A stretch of DNA of 64,000 bases from contig MBPM02000031.1 in NCBI GenBank assembly GCA_001695595.3, forward strand, positions 124,001-188,000, given 5' to 3'. Below the pieces are notes generated by a model. That model did no database searches. It was not told where the DNA came from and saw only the letters and a list, made by a program, of their open reading frames with translations. The translations under genes and the position numbers were made by a program. Below are positions 45,901 to 58,749 of this stretch, piece by piece. Source of the stretch: Plasmopara viticola. Taxonomy: Eukaryota; Oomycota; Peronosporomycetes; Peronosporales; Peronosporaceae. Each line of letters starts with the position of its first letter. Position 1 is the first letter of the stretch.

Positions 45901-47045
45901 AATGTAATGTATTACGTTATCGCGTTGCCAAGGTATGCACGTGCTAGGCTCAGTCTGGCTAGTCCACGGCATAGAGTGGTGTCCGCATACGTCGAGTCTC
46001 GTTCGGCGGGCAGTGCATCCAGCACCGAGGTCGTATGGGTCTTCCATTTCTTTCGGTCTTGTGCAAGGGTACGTACCACTTCGAGGTCTTGTGCTATCCG
46101 GTGTCGAAAGCCGGAGCCACGGGAAACAAGGTTGTGGTCGAGTGTCGAGGGGAGCGTGGTGCGGGGACGTCCGCGCCATTTTGCTGCGGTGGAGAAGAAG
46201 TAGGCACGCATCTGGAGGTTAGCTGGAATGTCGGGATAGCGGCGAAGTACATGGCCAAACAGGCGCCAGCGAGCTTGTGTCAGTCGTAGTCTCAGCGGCC
46301 GCTCATCACAGAGGTCGTAGAGTCTTGCATTCGAAATGGGTCGGGGGTAGCGATAGCCAAGAGCGTAGCGAAGCTGGCGGCGATGGAAACTCTCGAGGCC
46401 GTGGAGCTCTGACTTGGTAAGAGCCCAGTTGTACAGCAGAATCGGTAGAACGTAGGTGTTGTACAATCGAATGCGTGTCTTGGGTGAGATGAACGTGGGG
46501 CGGAGCCAGAAGGACCAGAGGCGGTGGAGCGCGAGGGTGGCCAGGGACTTGCGTCGGGATAGATCTTTAATATCGCCGAGGAGTGTTCCGAGCTTCTTAG
46601 TGTGGTGCCAGGTTTCTTCTCGGGATCGGGCGTGTCGAGTGGCGCCCGACGGGTTGCAGTGGCGGCGGATTTCGGTGACTTCGGTCTTGACTTTTTTTTT
46701 TTTTTTTCAGGGTTAGAAGGAAGTCATCAATGCGGTGCTCACCTCTATCGTAGATCTTGGTTTCTCGGAGGCCAAGGATATCGACGCGGTAGCGCCGGAG
46801 ATCTTCGGGGAGTGTTTCGTGCTTCTTGCGCTTCGAACCTAGAGAATTCACATTAAAGGAGCCAATCCGGATGCGGTTGGCGCGGTTAAGGGCGTGGAAG
46901 GGGGTTTGGCCTGGTGCTGGAGACCGTCGCGTCGAGGGTGAGACTCGTTAGAGACCTGCAGATGCCCGAGAGCACCTGCCCGAAGCGCGCGAGCATTAAG
47001 CCCCCGCGCTTGGAAGGAGGGCGTCACCCCAACCTTTTCCGAAAA
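45901..47045 (-). mobile_element. internally deleted LINE (non-LTR retrotransposon), copy D
   Basis: 1.15 kb on the minus strand with a 13-bp target duplication GGTTGTTACTAAT (45888-45900 and 47046-47058). The 5' part matches the SINE-like copies (AAAAGGTTGGGGTGACGCCC). It is followed by the start of an AP-endonuclease domain (FNVNSLG, then VDILGLRETK; 46851-46700). A run of about 16 A (46692-46707) marks the join to the C-terminal reverse transcriptase (LYNTYVLPILLYNWALTKSE, RRQLRYALGYRYPR, LFGHVLRRYPDIPA). The 3' end has the ATTACATTA tail. The endonuclease middle and most of the RT are missing. It gives the parent sequence for the short copies. Confidence 0.93.
45912..46690 (-). pseudogene. 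LINE ORF2 C-terminal region within copy D
   Basis: From about 46690 to 45912 the frame is largely open: TWHHTKKLGTLLGDIKDLSR, FWLRPTFISPKTRIRLYNTY, then the long open stretch from 46466. This is the thumb and post-RT region of non-LTR reverse transcriptases. The catalytic (F/Y)xDD region is deleted, so no polymerase is encoded. There is no ATG of its own. Confidence 0.85.
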
Positions 47046-47058
47046 GGTTGTTACTAAT

Positions 47059-50000
47059 ACCGAGGATTATACTAAACAACTGCCGTATATTGGACTGGTA
47101 ATTAGTAGTCTAATTTTATCTAATCTTCTATTATTCGTGTGTAGGGTAGGGGCGGAATAAATCAGCGCTATTGTTATGCGGCTTTCAACTGCATTCAAAT
47201 TTAAATTGTGTAACGAAAGGGTAAATACTTTATAAGCGCAGACTATAATCATACAATCATTTTTCATCTCTATTGAATCTAGAATTTAGCAATGTCTGGC
47301 GATCACGATACGACCATACTCTATATAAGCAAAGCATATTGCCTATCCGTCTTCACATTTGTAAAATTAGTAGATTATGAGTTGAGCAGCTAAAAATGCT
47401 TTGACATAAGAAGGGTCTAGTTTCCAAAAAAGTCGAAGACTATGGTCTGTGTGCACAACTGGTCTAAACTCCATATTCTATACGGCCACCGTTTGTGTGG
47501 ATTGTCAACGTATGAAAGGCTCACAGCACTGTAACGTCAGCTTTAAAGGCATCAAAGTGTAGATATCGCTAATACATTCAATTAGCTGTTACGTCGTTTA
47601 GTCTGGTCGCGATACCTGCTGAAACGAGGCTAAAACGCGTAAGCCGTTTTAAGCTGTGTATCCGCTTTGCAGGCCAAGCGACCCATAGTAAGACTCTCTT
47701 AAAGCATCCACTGAAGCTGGCGCGAGGTACCCGCCTTAGTTGCATTGCCTTGTACGTCACGTTCGGATGGGAAATATATGGCAGCAGGAAGAACATTTGT
47801 GTTCGTGTAGAGCCGGCAACATGTTCGGCTGGCATTTATATGAGCACCGCAATAAAGAAACGTTAAATAAAACGTAAACAGTATAACCAGAACACAACAA
47901 AGATTCGCTTAGTTTTTGTAATGGTATAATTTTAAAATGAAGCTCACTTTGATCGCTTTTGAGATCTTTTCGCCAGACTTTAACGATCTAATATGAGTCT
48001 TTGTGCTTGGAAAAGGAGACAATTGAATCATGTAGCACTAATGATGTCGAAACGATATATTTAAGATGTTGGCTCTTGCAGAACTTGCACGACCCTATCT
48101 ACTTCGCACAGAACTGCCGACTTGTAGAAGAGTTCCTCGATATCTGCAATTTGCTTGAATTCCCCTTATGTGCGCGCGTCGGCGGAGCTTCTTACATGTT
48201 ATTGAATTTTTGCCGGGGTGGCTTAGTCTGTCTTGGATGAAATTGATTAGGTAGCCCCGTGTGAATCTTTAAAGGTGTTCTCGCTACTTGATCAAACAGA
48301 TTGACTTCCCTGTGTGGTTCATCCCCCCGTGCCTTACCTACGCCTATCCTCTTACGGACCTTGACTACTTTTAACAGTGAGATTGGTCTTGAGAGAATCA
48401 GACCGTCCGTCAAAGCTATACCCACGACGAAAAATTTAATGCACATAGTGTAGGGTGCCTACGTGGGCCAAACACACTTCTTACCACGGCTCATGTAGTC
48501 TGTGATGCCTTAGCCTGTACTCATCCACCAATCTCTGCTAGTCTAGAACTCTGTGAAGCTTTGGGATCTCATCAATTAGGCACGTGCGATTGGAAACGAC
48601 TAAATGTCATACTTAATCACATCACCACCTGCCAAATCCTTACACCTTAAAGCAATATAAGTATTAGATCACTCGTGTAGGCAGGTGAATTTGGCAAGTA
48701 GACAACGGTCTATTTAATACGCGACGCGTAGCTGCGAAGACGATCGCCATCGCGCTACAAATTTTGATGCTGCCCGCTTTGACACCAAACGGTCTGGCTG
48801 CGCTAGAGTACATACAAAAATGCTTGGAAGCCTCATGGTATCCTCGCTCGGGATATATTGGATGTCGTCTATAATTTCAAAAAAGCCTCTCGAAAAATTC
48901 ACGAGTTGGTTCATGGTAAACTCACGCGTGACTGATGCCGAGCTGACTGAGTCGTTATATTTGAATTTGGATGAGAATTTACCGATATGGCTCACCAAGA
49001 TAAGCGGCGCAACTCCGCACGTCCCAATAGATTTGCATCAGGCGGGTCCCCAAGACAAAGCTTGAAAAGCCCTCATCTTGACGTATTCGTACCACAACTG
49101 GCCAGTTGTTCTCTCAGTGTCGTGTACTTGCACGCGTATCTCGCAAGCGCTTGACATGCAACTTCTTTTATTATGCCAGCTGTCCGACGAAAGTGTCTAC
49201 GTTTTCGCGCATCCAGCTTTAATGTTAAATAAATGCACTCCAGGATCGCAGAAGCACTTCGTACGTCGCATTATTGGCTGTCTTGTGTGCACCTTTTACT
49301 ACAGCCGGATGTGCTTTTTCATCTTGTCGTCGCATAGAATGTAAAAAAAGTTATGGCTTGACGTCGCTATTCATAATGTCAGCTGTCTTGTCGCGGTTGC
49401 TGTGATGGCTCGCTAGAGTCGAAGCACGCACTCCCTTCATTTGCCCTGTTGTCAGATGCCAACTTAAAGCGTGAACGCGTCCACCAGAAGCCAAAAAAAT
49501 GTTTGCTTTTGCGGCTTACTGAGACGATTGATTAAATTTAGATTTGTAGAACAGCAATGCAGCGAAGGATCGGCAATCGAAACGATGGATATGATGGGAT
49601 ACCGAACGGCAGTAGCTGTCAAGATTAGTAGTATACTGGTGATAAGGTTAAAAGGGATCAAGTGTTGTGAAGTCGCTTAACCCGTCATCTAATACGCCGT
49701 CGAATCAGCGTAATTTGCCTGCATCAACTTCATAGAAATTTGAGTTCTTGAAGGGTTGCCGAGCTGCTATACTTCAATGATATTGTCACATTTGTATGAT
49801 AGGATCTCATGCGAGACATTTGCGCAATTTTGGTTTTTATCAAAAGTCGATGCAGAGGATCAGAACGGTAATGCAGTCATATTGGTCCACGAAGACGATA
49901 TAGAATAGGCGCTTCATATCTCGTACAATGCAAAGAAAGAAGATGAGAGCGCGGAGATGCGCTGTTGGGTGACCTGGACGACAACATTAGAACTGTGCCA

Positions 50001-51899
50001 GTCAATTCGCAGCATGCTGAAGTTAGTTTACAAACTAGATTAGCATGGTTGCAATGAACGAGAACACGGACACTGTTTCGCGTATGGGGGACACAAATTA
50101 AATTAAGTACTCTTTCGCGCACATGCCCGACATTGCGTCAGTTTGCAAAAAGCATACATACTTCTTGCAATTGGTCTTAAGGAAGAGATTTTATCGCATT
50201 TCACAATACTTTAAGTCGAGTACAAGACTGATCTAATGACAGGCACATTTATCGCTAAATTTCTGACAACTTCTTGCTAATATTCACGTTAGGGAACACA
50301 TCGGGGAACTCGCGAACGACGTCGGAGACAGCTTCCAGGAAATGTCGTGTATCTTTAATGGCTGGATAGAAAGCTTTCTACGGAATCAGACTTTGGGTTG
50401 GAGCTCTTTGCCACGGCAGTAACTCTTTGTTGTTGTCTCTGTGTATGGCACTGTACTTTTTCAACTATTTAAAGTCTTCTGAGCCGCATGGACAACACAG
50501 CTTCACGAGGTAAAATCACACCTTTAATTGTGTATGTACGGTTTTTGCTCCCGACTAGGTTTCTTTCCACGTGATCGTCGTGAATTTGTCTACCGTTTTC
50601 GGTGTGTACAAGCGGTAACGCCTTTTAGTGTGGTGACAATTATGTCAATTTTTCTGCTCTTAGCTCAAACTCGGTCGATTGTTTTAAATGGACAAAGATT
50701 TATCCTCTATATGCATGGAGATTTCGGTCGACGGGTCGGTAGCGAAAAGCTGTATCACACAGTCGTCAAGCGAGAGAACCTGCTGATAGAACTGCTGTTT
50801 AGAGCCTCTGCTCGAATCCTTCCTCACGAGACAGTTTTTTTTTAAAACCAAATGTGCGGTTAAAAGTATCTGCTCGACCGTCTGACCGCGTGAATGTCGC
50901 TGCTTGTCTTTGACGCGATATGCGGGATGTCATTTGCTCAAACCAGGTTGTGTTCATTCTCACGGAATCTCGCTTTTGCAGAGTTGTTCAGCATCACTAC
51001 GCAAGCTGTTCAAATCGCTTTCTCTCTGCGCAGAGCATGTTGTGGCAACCTTGCCACGTGAGGCCACTTTATTGGTAGATACAAAAAAAGAGTGAAAATT
51101 TATCTTAAGTCGTAATTGAGCAAACACTTTACAGTCTCACAGGCAGTCAATGGGTGGCTGATAATAAGCCAGTTACATATCCACACTGCAACCGAATGCA
51201 TAGTGAAGATTGTCGACTAAGGATGCTTTGTTGCTCCGAAATTATAAAGGAGCGACAACATTCGTTGCAGTGGGCCCTTCCGCTAGAAATTCTGACGATG
51301 AGTTAGCAGAATATTCACGAGTCGAGATTTAATGGAAGCATCGACAAATAGTAGCTTTCGAGCTCAGGAGCGCTTGATGTGATCACCGATCTGTAAGGAC
51401 GTGAAGGCTAACGATGATCAGACTAAAGTGACTGCTTGCAGTAGCTAATTTGACGCGGCTTCTGCGGTGGGCGGGTGCCAGAAGTAGCACTCCGTCTTCC
51501 ATTATTATGTCTGGCCCGTAGATTAGGGTGGAAAAGCACTGGCAGATGATATGAACACAACGTATTTCGAGCAAACCGCGAAATGTGTGTCTCTTTGAGG
51601 AAAGAGGTTTCGGATCGGGTGCAACGGTACCGAGTCACTTCCGCGCATGTCGATTGCAAAGATGTTGACCGTTGAGACCACGTTTTTTTTCCTTTGTGAC
51701 AGTTAGTAAGAACAAGATGACGCTTCCGTGAAATTTTTCGTATATCGGCGACATATTTGTGTAAACGCCAATAAGTAAGGGTGCAGCACGTCTTATCTTA
51801 CTGTGCCTTAAAGGGCATATGCAATACCATACTTTGGTGACTCTATTTTGTCCACAGTCGTGCATATCAAGACGTGCATATCAAGTACAATCCGATATG
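47059..51899. other. gene-poor region
   Basis: No supported gene. ATG-started frames at 47578-47835 minus (85 codons) and 48192-48446 minus (84 codons), and a 94-codon frame at 48714-48998 minus, have no recognised domain. Some may be remnants of retrotransposons but show no diagnostic motif. No clear tandem repeat or hairpin was seen by eye. Confidence 0.5.
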
Positions 51900-52885
51900 G
51901 AAAACAATTCCATCCATCTGCGGCCAGTACTCGAGTACATTTACGCGAATGAATTTTATGCTAATGCAGCAAGATGTATTTTCGGCGCGCAAATTCGCTA
52001 CAAGATGCTTTAATAGATATCATGGCCTTCGGGAAAGACCCCGCATATGTAAAGGTCATTGTTTATTGGACGTTTTTATTGAAGTGTAACTATTTACTAG
52101 GGTGGGATGGCTCTGCCGATTACTAACATTAGTATGGTGCAAATTACTCAGAAGCAGTGACACAGCGATTAATTATCTCGGAAAAATATATTAAATTGGT
52201 TCTGGAAAAACAAGCATCAGAAGTTATTTATCAAAATTCTATTGCAGACACGTTCTCGGATCTAGAACATTCATTAAGTGGCGTTTTTGATGCGTCATAT
52301 ATTGCCACCGGCACTGCTTTGCCACAAGCAGATATCGAAGGGCAAGAGTTGAAATGCTTTCTAATTTAAAAGCTATAAAGCACTTTTCGGTATGCACGGA
52401 TGGTGCGTCTCTACATCTCTCGCGAAAAACTACCAGATAACTATTCTACTTTACATTTTTTGAGCCTCGCGGTGAAATATAGTAGGAGATCACAATACTT
52501 GAGTTGATGTAACATGGTGTTGCCTTTATGTTGAGCTAGTCAAGTCACAACTGTGACAACATCGTTACAGATGATATTTTTGAATCTATTGTGAGTATGT
52601 CACACTGCATGATGGTTATTTCTGTAGATCAAATACGTATGGATTGACTAACATCCACTATTATGATGTAAGCTGTATAATTATTTCTGGGCAAATGTGC
52701 GTGTGATGTATGCCAGCGAGCCAACTGTTGGCCGTTCATTTGTATGTTTTGTGCTGGGGCTTTCGTTGACAGATAGTACTACTGTAATATTTGCTGACCG
52801 GTTGAGCAAATTGACTCCACAAGATATTGGGTCAGACATTTTCAAAACACCAGCGCTGTTGTTCGATCATTCCTCAATCAGCTAG
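51900..52885 (+). pseudogene. decayed Ty3/gypsy pol (RT, RNase H, integrase)
   Basis: Remnants in gypsy order: RT connection (HLRPVLEYIYANEFYANAAR, about 51921-51980); DPAYVKVIVYW followed by YLLGW (about 52037-52095); RNase H start (FDASYIATGTALPQADIEGQ, about 52285-52345); integrase zinc motif CDVCQRA (about 52704-52724); and the core start with FVCFVLGLSLTDSTT and FADRLSKL (about 52740-52815). Every piece is in a different frame or separated by stops, so it is long dead. It is far more decayed than the element at 34.7-40.8 kb. Confidence 0.75.
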
Positions 52886-55800
52886 CATTACCCTACGCCC
52901 TCCTTTATGTGTGTCTTTAAATCAACCAAACAGATTTTTAACGCGAACTATTTGGTGATCAATAGTCGAACAAAATAAGTGAAACGCGTTGTCAGAGATG
53001 TGATACGCAGTATGTGCGCGGATGTGCCAATTGACTCTTTATATTGCTTCAAGAAAAAAAAATTGTTTGCGTTAATGTTCGATAAAGGATGCGAACGCAC
53101 CCAGTGCTCTATAAGTACTATTTAATGCTTATAATGCCGGGACCAAGTTGCGGCCATCATTAGCAAAGACGACAATGGCCGGACAGTGCGGCGTATTTTT
53201 CGCAGGTAGTTTGCCAGATCAAGCTATCGACGTGATACAGTCGGACGTTTTGGTCACATTTTGTAGTCTTTATCTCGGATTTAGCACGTATCTGCTTTAA
53301 GGTCAAACAGCACCGGAAGTAAGTATAACTTCCAAAGTTTACGTACAGGCTGCTCTCGTGCGGATATTGATCGACCTATCTGAAATGTTTTGATGTTGCA
53401 GTGACTTAAATATTCAATTCGCCTTAAAAATTCTTCGACATAAGGAGTTGCAGGGGGTACAGCACATAAAATACTATACGACTAGATGTGATAAGTATGT
53501 TTTTCATGCCTTGTTGCATTATGAACCGCTTCTAAGGCAAACTGACTACTGATACTGGAACGTCTTTGTGAATTAATTAAAAAGAAGCCTTTTGTTTAAT
53601 CGATGGCGCTAAAATAAGACTGCTACTCTTGGAGGCGGTGACGATGACTTTTCGAGCGAATAAGGTAAGCGTTCAAATGATGGCGCCATTTAGTCTACCA
53701 AAAGCGTCAGCAGTTTATACGTAAAATTCAAGTTGAGTGCAGCGACATCTCTCGCTCGCATCGTATTATTCTGAAGTGAATGAGGAGAATTTGGCTACTT
53801 AAGAAAGATCTTGATCACAGCTACCCAAAATTGTGTCTCTTTATCGTAAAAACGGGCAATTCTAGTCCGTTGAACACAGCAGTATTTCTCATGACCCGTT
53901 CTACAACAGATCAATGCCAAATTGTCCGAGCACCACGAAATACACAGCATTTCCTCACTTACTACGAGTAAAGTGGTATGCTTTACACAGTCGATTAGTG
54001 GTATCAGGAGGAGCTGTGATTGCGATGCTGCTGCATCATCACCAAATGATTATAGGTCAAAGGTGCGCTTGAGGTTTGACCAACCACTCCCTCATCATGT
54101 ACTGAAAATATTGACAGGATCTGTTGCGTGAGTTAGTCATGGCTGACCTCTTAAGCTGTTGGGCAGATCACATTCGGCGCAGCCATTTGTATCGTTTTGT
54201 ATGATTATGTTTAAGTTGTACTTATAACGACTCACGAAAAATATACATCCGACCCAATCATCATAATTTACTCAATCTGATGATTCCACGATATTGATAT
54301 CGACCGCACCAAAATGATTTGACCTATTTGATTTGATTGAAACTTTTTAATATTTCACTGCTTGGTAATCTTCGGATTACATCTTTTTTTGGACATACGG
54401 CCACTGACAATAAATCTTTGACATCATGGTTTATCCTCTCTTCACTACAGGAGTAGCGAAGCCTTTTTTGAGTTCGCGAATGTAGGCCTTACTCCTTCTT
54501 TGCTGTCTGCAGATAATGCGTTGTCGTAGAAAGTAATTGAAACTAATATTATGACCCGGGGTGATCTTATGGAGTTCGAGTGCCACACGTCGCATCATAA
54601 TCAATCATACTACGTATTTTAATTAAGACTGGGTGCTCATAGGTTTTGCACGTCTGTTGGCGTTTCGAAGCAAGCAAGTCCAGATTCTTTTAATCAGTCA
54701 CGATCCATCTACAAAAGAGCACGCTATATTGAATACCCAGAGTACCAAATTTTGGCGGACGGATCATGAGACTCATATTGACTGGCCTTCTTTGCGCTCG
54801 GTGTAGCCAAAACAATATTTTTAGCAGCCTTAACTAAAAAAAAGGGATTCATTGGAGGCTGTGCAATATATGCGCTGACCATTTTAAAGCGGCATGAAGA
54901 TAATTCTTGCTCAGAGTCCACAACAAATGGTTGTAGTTTCATTCCGCTAGAACAAGGTTCGCGAGACAAAGTAACAAATTTTGCAATTACTATGACGCTA
55001 CGGCTCTTTGATCTACATACACTACCCGTCGACATAGTCGACGCAGAAGTTGGTGCGATCTCGGTCACGCTGGCTTACACCTTTAAAGCATGATCATGCC
55101 TGTAATATTTACAAAGCCGTGCGTGCTAGCAATGGCTTTTCTTAAGCCTTGAACGAATACTTCACGATACTAGTCTCCTGATCAAACAAGGTACTGAACA
55201 GCACTTGACTCCATCTTAGCTGATCTGAATTCCCGGTATGAAAAAAGCAACTAAATAACTTTTGCAATCCGATCCTCACTGAAGATATTAAAGTATGCTA
55301 GAGAAAATGAAAAATTATCGAGGATGATTGCAACGACTTCATTGTGCGAGACTACATTAATTTTACTGTGACGTTAGTCGCTTATAAAGTAGATTGCCAG
55401 CAAATGTCGCGGTTTGCTAGCGTTTAAAACTTGATATTATGATTTCAGTGGCACGCGTGTCAAACGCGTTGGGAGCGCATGTAGTTTAATGCTTAATATA
55501 TAAACTTGAATGGAATATTACGATAGCTTATAAAGCTATTTCTTTCAATATGACAAACAATGAGGCTTGATACTACGGTCTGCTACCGGTACTTGGTCTA
55601 ATAGCTAATAAGCGATTAATCCTTTGCTATAATTTCTTTCAAGTGATCAGACGTAATTGTCGCAAGATCAAGTGCAAGTTACCTGAGCTAACGTAGTTTT
55701 AACAACGTGCACTAAAACGCTGAGATTCAAGCCGAAGCATGAAATTCTAGAGGCCTAAAGTAGTAAAATGAGAGTTTTGAAAGGCCAGTAATTGCAGAAT

Positions 55801-57323
55801 AAAAGAAACAAAAAAGGTTGGCGCTGACCTAAATAGTGAGCCATGCAGACTTGATACTCTTAGTCGTTTACTGACTCCGTACAAAGATGAGGCAACAGCA
55901 TTTTTTCCTCGCCAAAAAAACTATTCGTATACGCTACAGCCAAACGTATATAACGGATTATAATGGAAAAAATAACTCGGGAACTAAGGAAAATTTAATT
56001 GTATATAACGATGTTGACAGCTTACCAGACCGAAAAGCTGTGCAGACTCACTTTGACAAAAATCTCGCTTTTGTATATAAATCGCAAACAACAAGGCTCG
56101 TTGCTGGCGTGTATAATCTACGCATATACTCGAAGACATGCAGCAGAATATCGTGCATCATTATTATACGCGCTGTCAAGGCGCTTTTTAATTCGTGCGG
56201 TCTATTCAGCGCGAAATCGCATGTGAGACAATGTCTGGACAAACTATCAACACTGTCATACAAGGACACCACCTTTGCCGTTATCTTTTAAAGAATACAT
56301 AATTCTAATATTGAGTCTATCTGCTTACATGGCCAAGCCAAGTGGACTAAAAAACTTAAACAAACACTTAAAGCTACTAAAACTGAACCGATTCGTCACG
56401 ATCAAAACGAGATTCAATGCCTGATGCTATAAAATTATACCGTATATTAAAGCAATTTGAATGCTGACAGGTGGCACAGTCACAAAATGAGGCTCACAGG
56501 ACCCATCTATCTCAACCTTGTTCATAAGCAGAAGGAACACCTTAATGCAGCTGAGCGGTATATGGACATCAGAAAAAGCTTCACCTGTGATAATACCCGC
56601 CAGATCTAGCCGATATGTCCTTTACGCTAGGCGCGTTGAGGTTTGACGGCCCAAAAAAAATTCACGGTCGACCCGTCATCTGATATGTCGCGAAGAAATG
56701 GCAGCACTTAGTAAGTCCGGAGATGCCTACTAAGAAAGAAATTAGTTCTGTCAGAATGACAAGGCTAGGCTTAAAATTTTCTGTGACTTATAAACTTCTC
56801 AGCCTATCTTGCTGATTGCTAAGGCAAAAATGATGGGTCTCAGAAAGTCACAAAGTATCCTTATTGACCCTGAGGTGTCGTGCAACAATGTATAATGCTC
56901 CACATTAAGAAAATTTCAGTCATATGCTGAGTCTCTATGAGCGCATCGACTCGGCATTATCATTGTTCGCTCGGCGATGAAAACAATAATCACTGTACTA
57001 AGGATCTCGATCGATTGATAAAAAGCAATGTCTAAATGGATGTGTAGTGCAACCGTAATCTAATTTGTAGCGCTGGATCTTTGCTGTAATCTAATTATGG
57101 CAAAGATTTAGTGCCGCAAATTAAAATTGTTGAAGGTCAAAGACCTTAGGTGTTATCAGCTTTGCTCCAAGCAAGACTTTGGTGAGTCATCAATAGCCCT
57201 CAACAAGGAAAAAACATATTACAGTGCTGGGCATAAATGAACCCTCATGTGTAGTCCAAATGAAGGGGCAGCAATTTGACCACTGGGATATATATATGCT
57301 AGACTCGGGTATGCTGGAGATAA
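52886..57323. other. gene-poor region
   Basis: No intact gene. The listed open segment at 54782-55093 and the 134-codon ATG frame at 55887-56291 (Tyr/Lys/Asn-rich, no known motif) are the longest frames. Both could be chance. No array or large inverted repeat was seen before 57.3 kb. Confidence 0.45.
54782..55093 (+). other. open, protein-like segment without a start codon
   Basis: A stop-free plus-strand stretch of 103 codons ends in TGA. It begins LAFFALGVAKTIFLAALTKK (hydrophobic) and ends in a mixed part with NFAITMTLRLFDLHTLPVD. There is no ATG near the 5' end, and a TGA lies directly before it. The opposite strand is also open here for 114 codons. It may be an exon of an unseen or decayed gene. 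I recognise no family. Confidence 0.25.
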
Positions 57324-57416
57324 CTTATTTATTTTAAGCATAGTCAGTGTAAACGAGGCCCTTACACTCCACGTGTAAGGGCCTCGTTTACACTGACTAT
57401 GCTTAGAATAAATAAG
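57324..57416. repeat. near-perfect 44-bp inverted repeat, 5-nt spacer
   Basis: Left arm 57324-57367 begins CTTATTTATTTTAAGCATAG and ends GAGGCCCTTACAC. The spacer TCCAC is 57368-57372. The right arm 57373-57416 is its reverse complement with one mismatch (43/44). On RNA or single-stranded DNA this would be a very stable hairpin. Surrounding sequence is decayed, so this structure is recent, maintained, or an assembly fold-back artefact. No coding gene lies within 2 kb. Confidence 0.9.
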
Positions 57417-57469
57417 TGGCGTTCAGCCAAGCGCTCACTACATATAATGAGCGATGAAGTTAAGGCCAA

Positions 57470-57520
57470 ATTGGCGAGGTCCAATTATTTCGAGTGAAAA
57501 GGCACGCAACCCACTGAGCA
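57470..57520 (+). repeat. isolated monomer of the 117-bp satellite family
   Basis: The stretch GTGAAAAGGCACGCAACCCA, followed by CTGAG, nearly matches the unit at 59561 (GTGAAAAGGCACGCAAATCA, then CTTAG). It lies 1.3 kb before the main array. Confidence 0.55.
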
Positions 57521-58749
57521 TGTTGGCAGTGAGGATAGTGCTCCGTTCATATTCTTGTGGAGAAGGGTCGAAAATGAGATAAGCTTGGAGACCATTCCTT
57601 TTCTGAAAGTCCTATTTGAACTCTATTAGGCCTCAGGTTAAACAATCACTTTACAAAGATCAAAAGATTAGCAGAGGACCGTAGATGAGAATGAGTTTAA
57701 AAGTTGACAGAGACGATTCTTACTTGAATTTAACAGGTAGTCGGTGCACTATTAGCACGAAAGAATTTTGATCGGCGTGGATATCTAAGCTCCGTAAACA
57801 GATAGCCATGTTTATCCTTGCCGGACGACGTAATCACTTTTGATTCATCTCATTTACTTTAGAACACATCACCCAGGTCTTGCATCATTCACAGCCTGTT
57901 TAATCTCTTTCTTACCTGGTGCGCCATCTGAATATTTCCACACACCGCAACCTCCCGTTATTCGTCCCGCCTAGATGACCTAACCAATTATGCATACATA
58001 TATCAGTAAAGAGCCATTAAAAATTTGCTATGAGCCCCACCGGCCGGTAGGCATTCAGTACGTCTTCTTCGTTTATCGAATATCTCCACAGTCTGGGGTG
58101 AGGTGTTGAGTTGGGTGCTGCAAATTTTGCGAGCGCAATCAACCATGCTACCATACGTGTTATGTATGTTCGTTACACATCTCAGGTTTTGGCCTTCGAA
58201 ATTGGCAGCAGTAGCTGAAAGCATTAAACCAGCACATGTTTTCAATTGTGTTTTGGGGAGCGAGGCGACATTTCTAGCTAGATTGCAGATTTATATTTCC
58301 CGGTTATATAGGTTTGAGAGGTCAAAATCCTACGACTGCTAAATTGTCTGGTATGTTGTGGGTTTACAGCAGCATCTGGCGGCATTATACTGGAAATAAA
58401 CAAGTTTTGTAGTGCACAAGGTTGATACGGCTCAGCCCTGAAAGGTTGAATGCTATTTGAACTAGATTGCGCTTTCAACCTTGACTTGTTGGTGATCAAT
58501 GCAGCCGCGAAGGGTTTTGGTCAGGTGTAGACTGTCTGTATCGACTACGGATAGTCGGCCAAATACGTTTGACTCTACTCTAGAAAGGAAAACGAGACCT
58601 CTTACTTTTTTGTATTTAGAGAATCGATAGATTTATTGAAAAGCTTTTCACTTTGATAGCGTCGGGCTGCTTGCTTTTAGAGATAATTGCAAAGTACGAC
58701 CTCATCCTGGCTATGTCACTCCCAAAGCGCCAAAAGGCTTCGGTGCCAC
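57521..58749. other. gene-poor segment
   Basis: Nothing recognisable. Opposite-strand open frames at 58003-58342 overlap each other and show no motif. Confidence 0.45.

Noticed and set aside
50528..50845. Possible secreted effector (hydrophobic stretch SIFLLLAQTRSIVL)
   Set aside because: The hydrophobic part is internal, there is no RXLR or EER motif, and the context is gene-poor with no other support.
55887..56291. 134-codon ATG frame
   Set aside because: Length alone is suggestive, but composition follows the AT-rich background (Tyr, Lys, Asn, Ile), there is no domain or signal peptide, and no neighbouring gene supports it.
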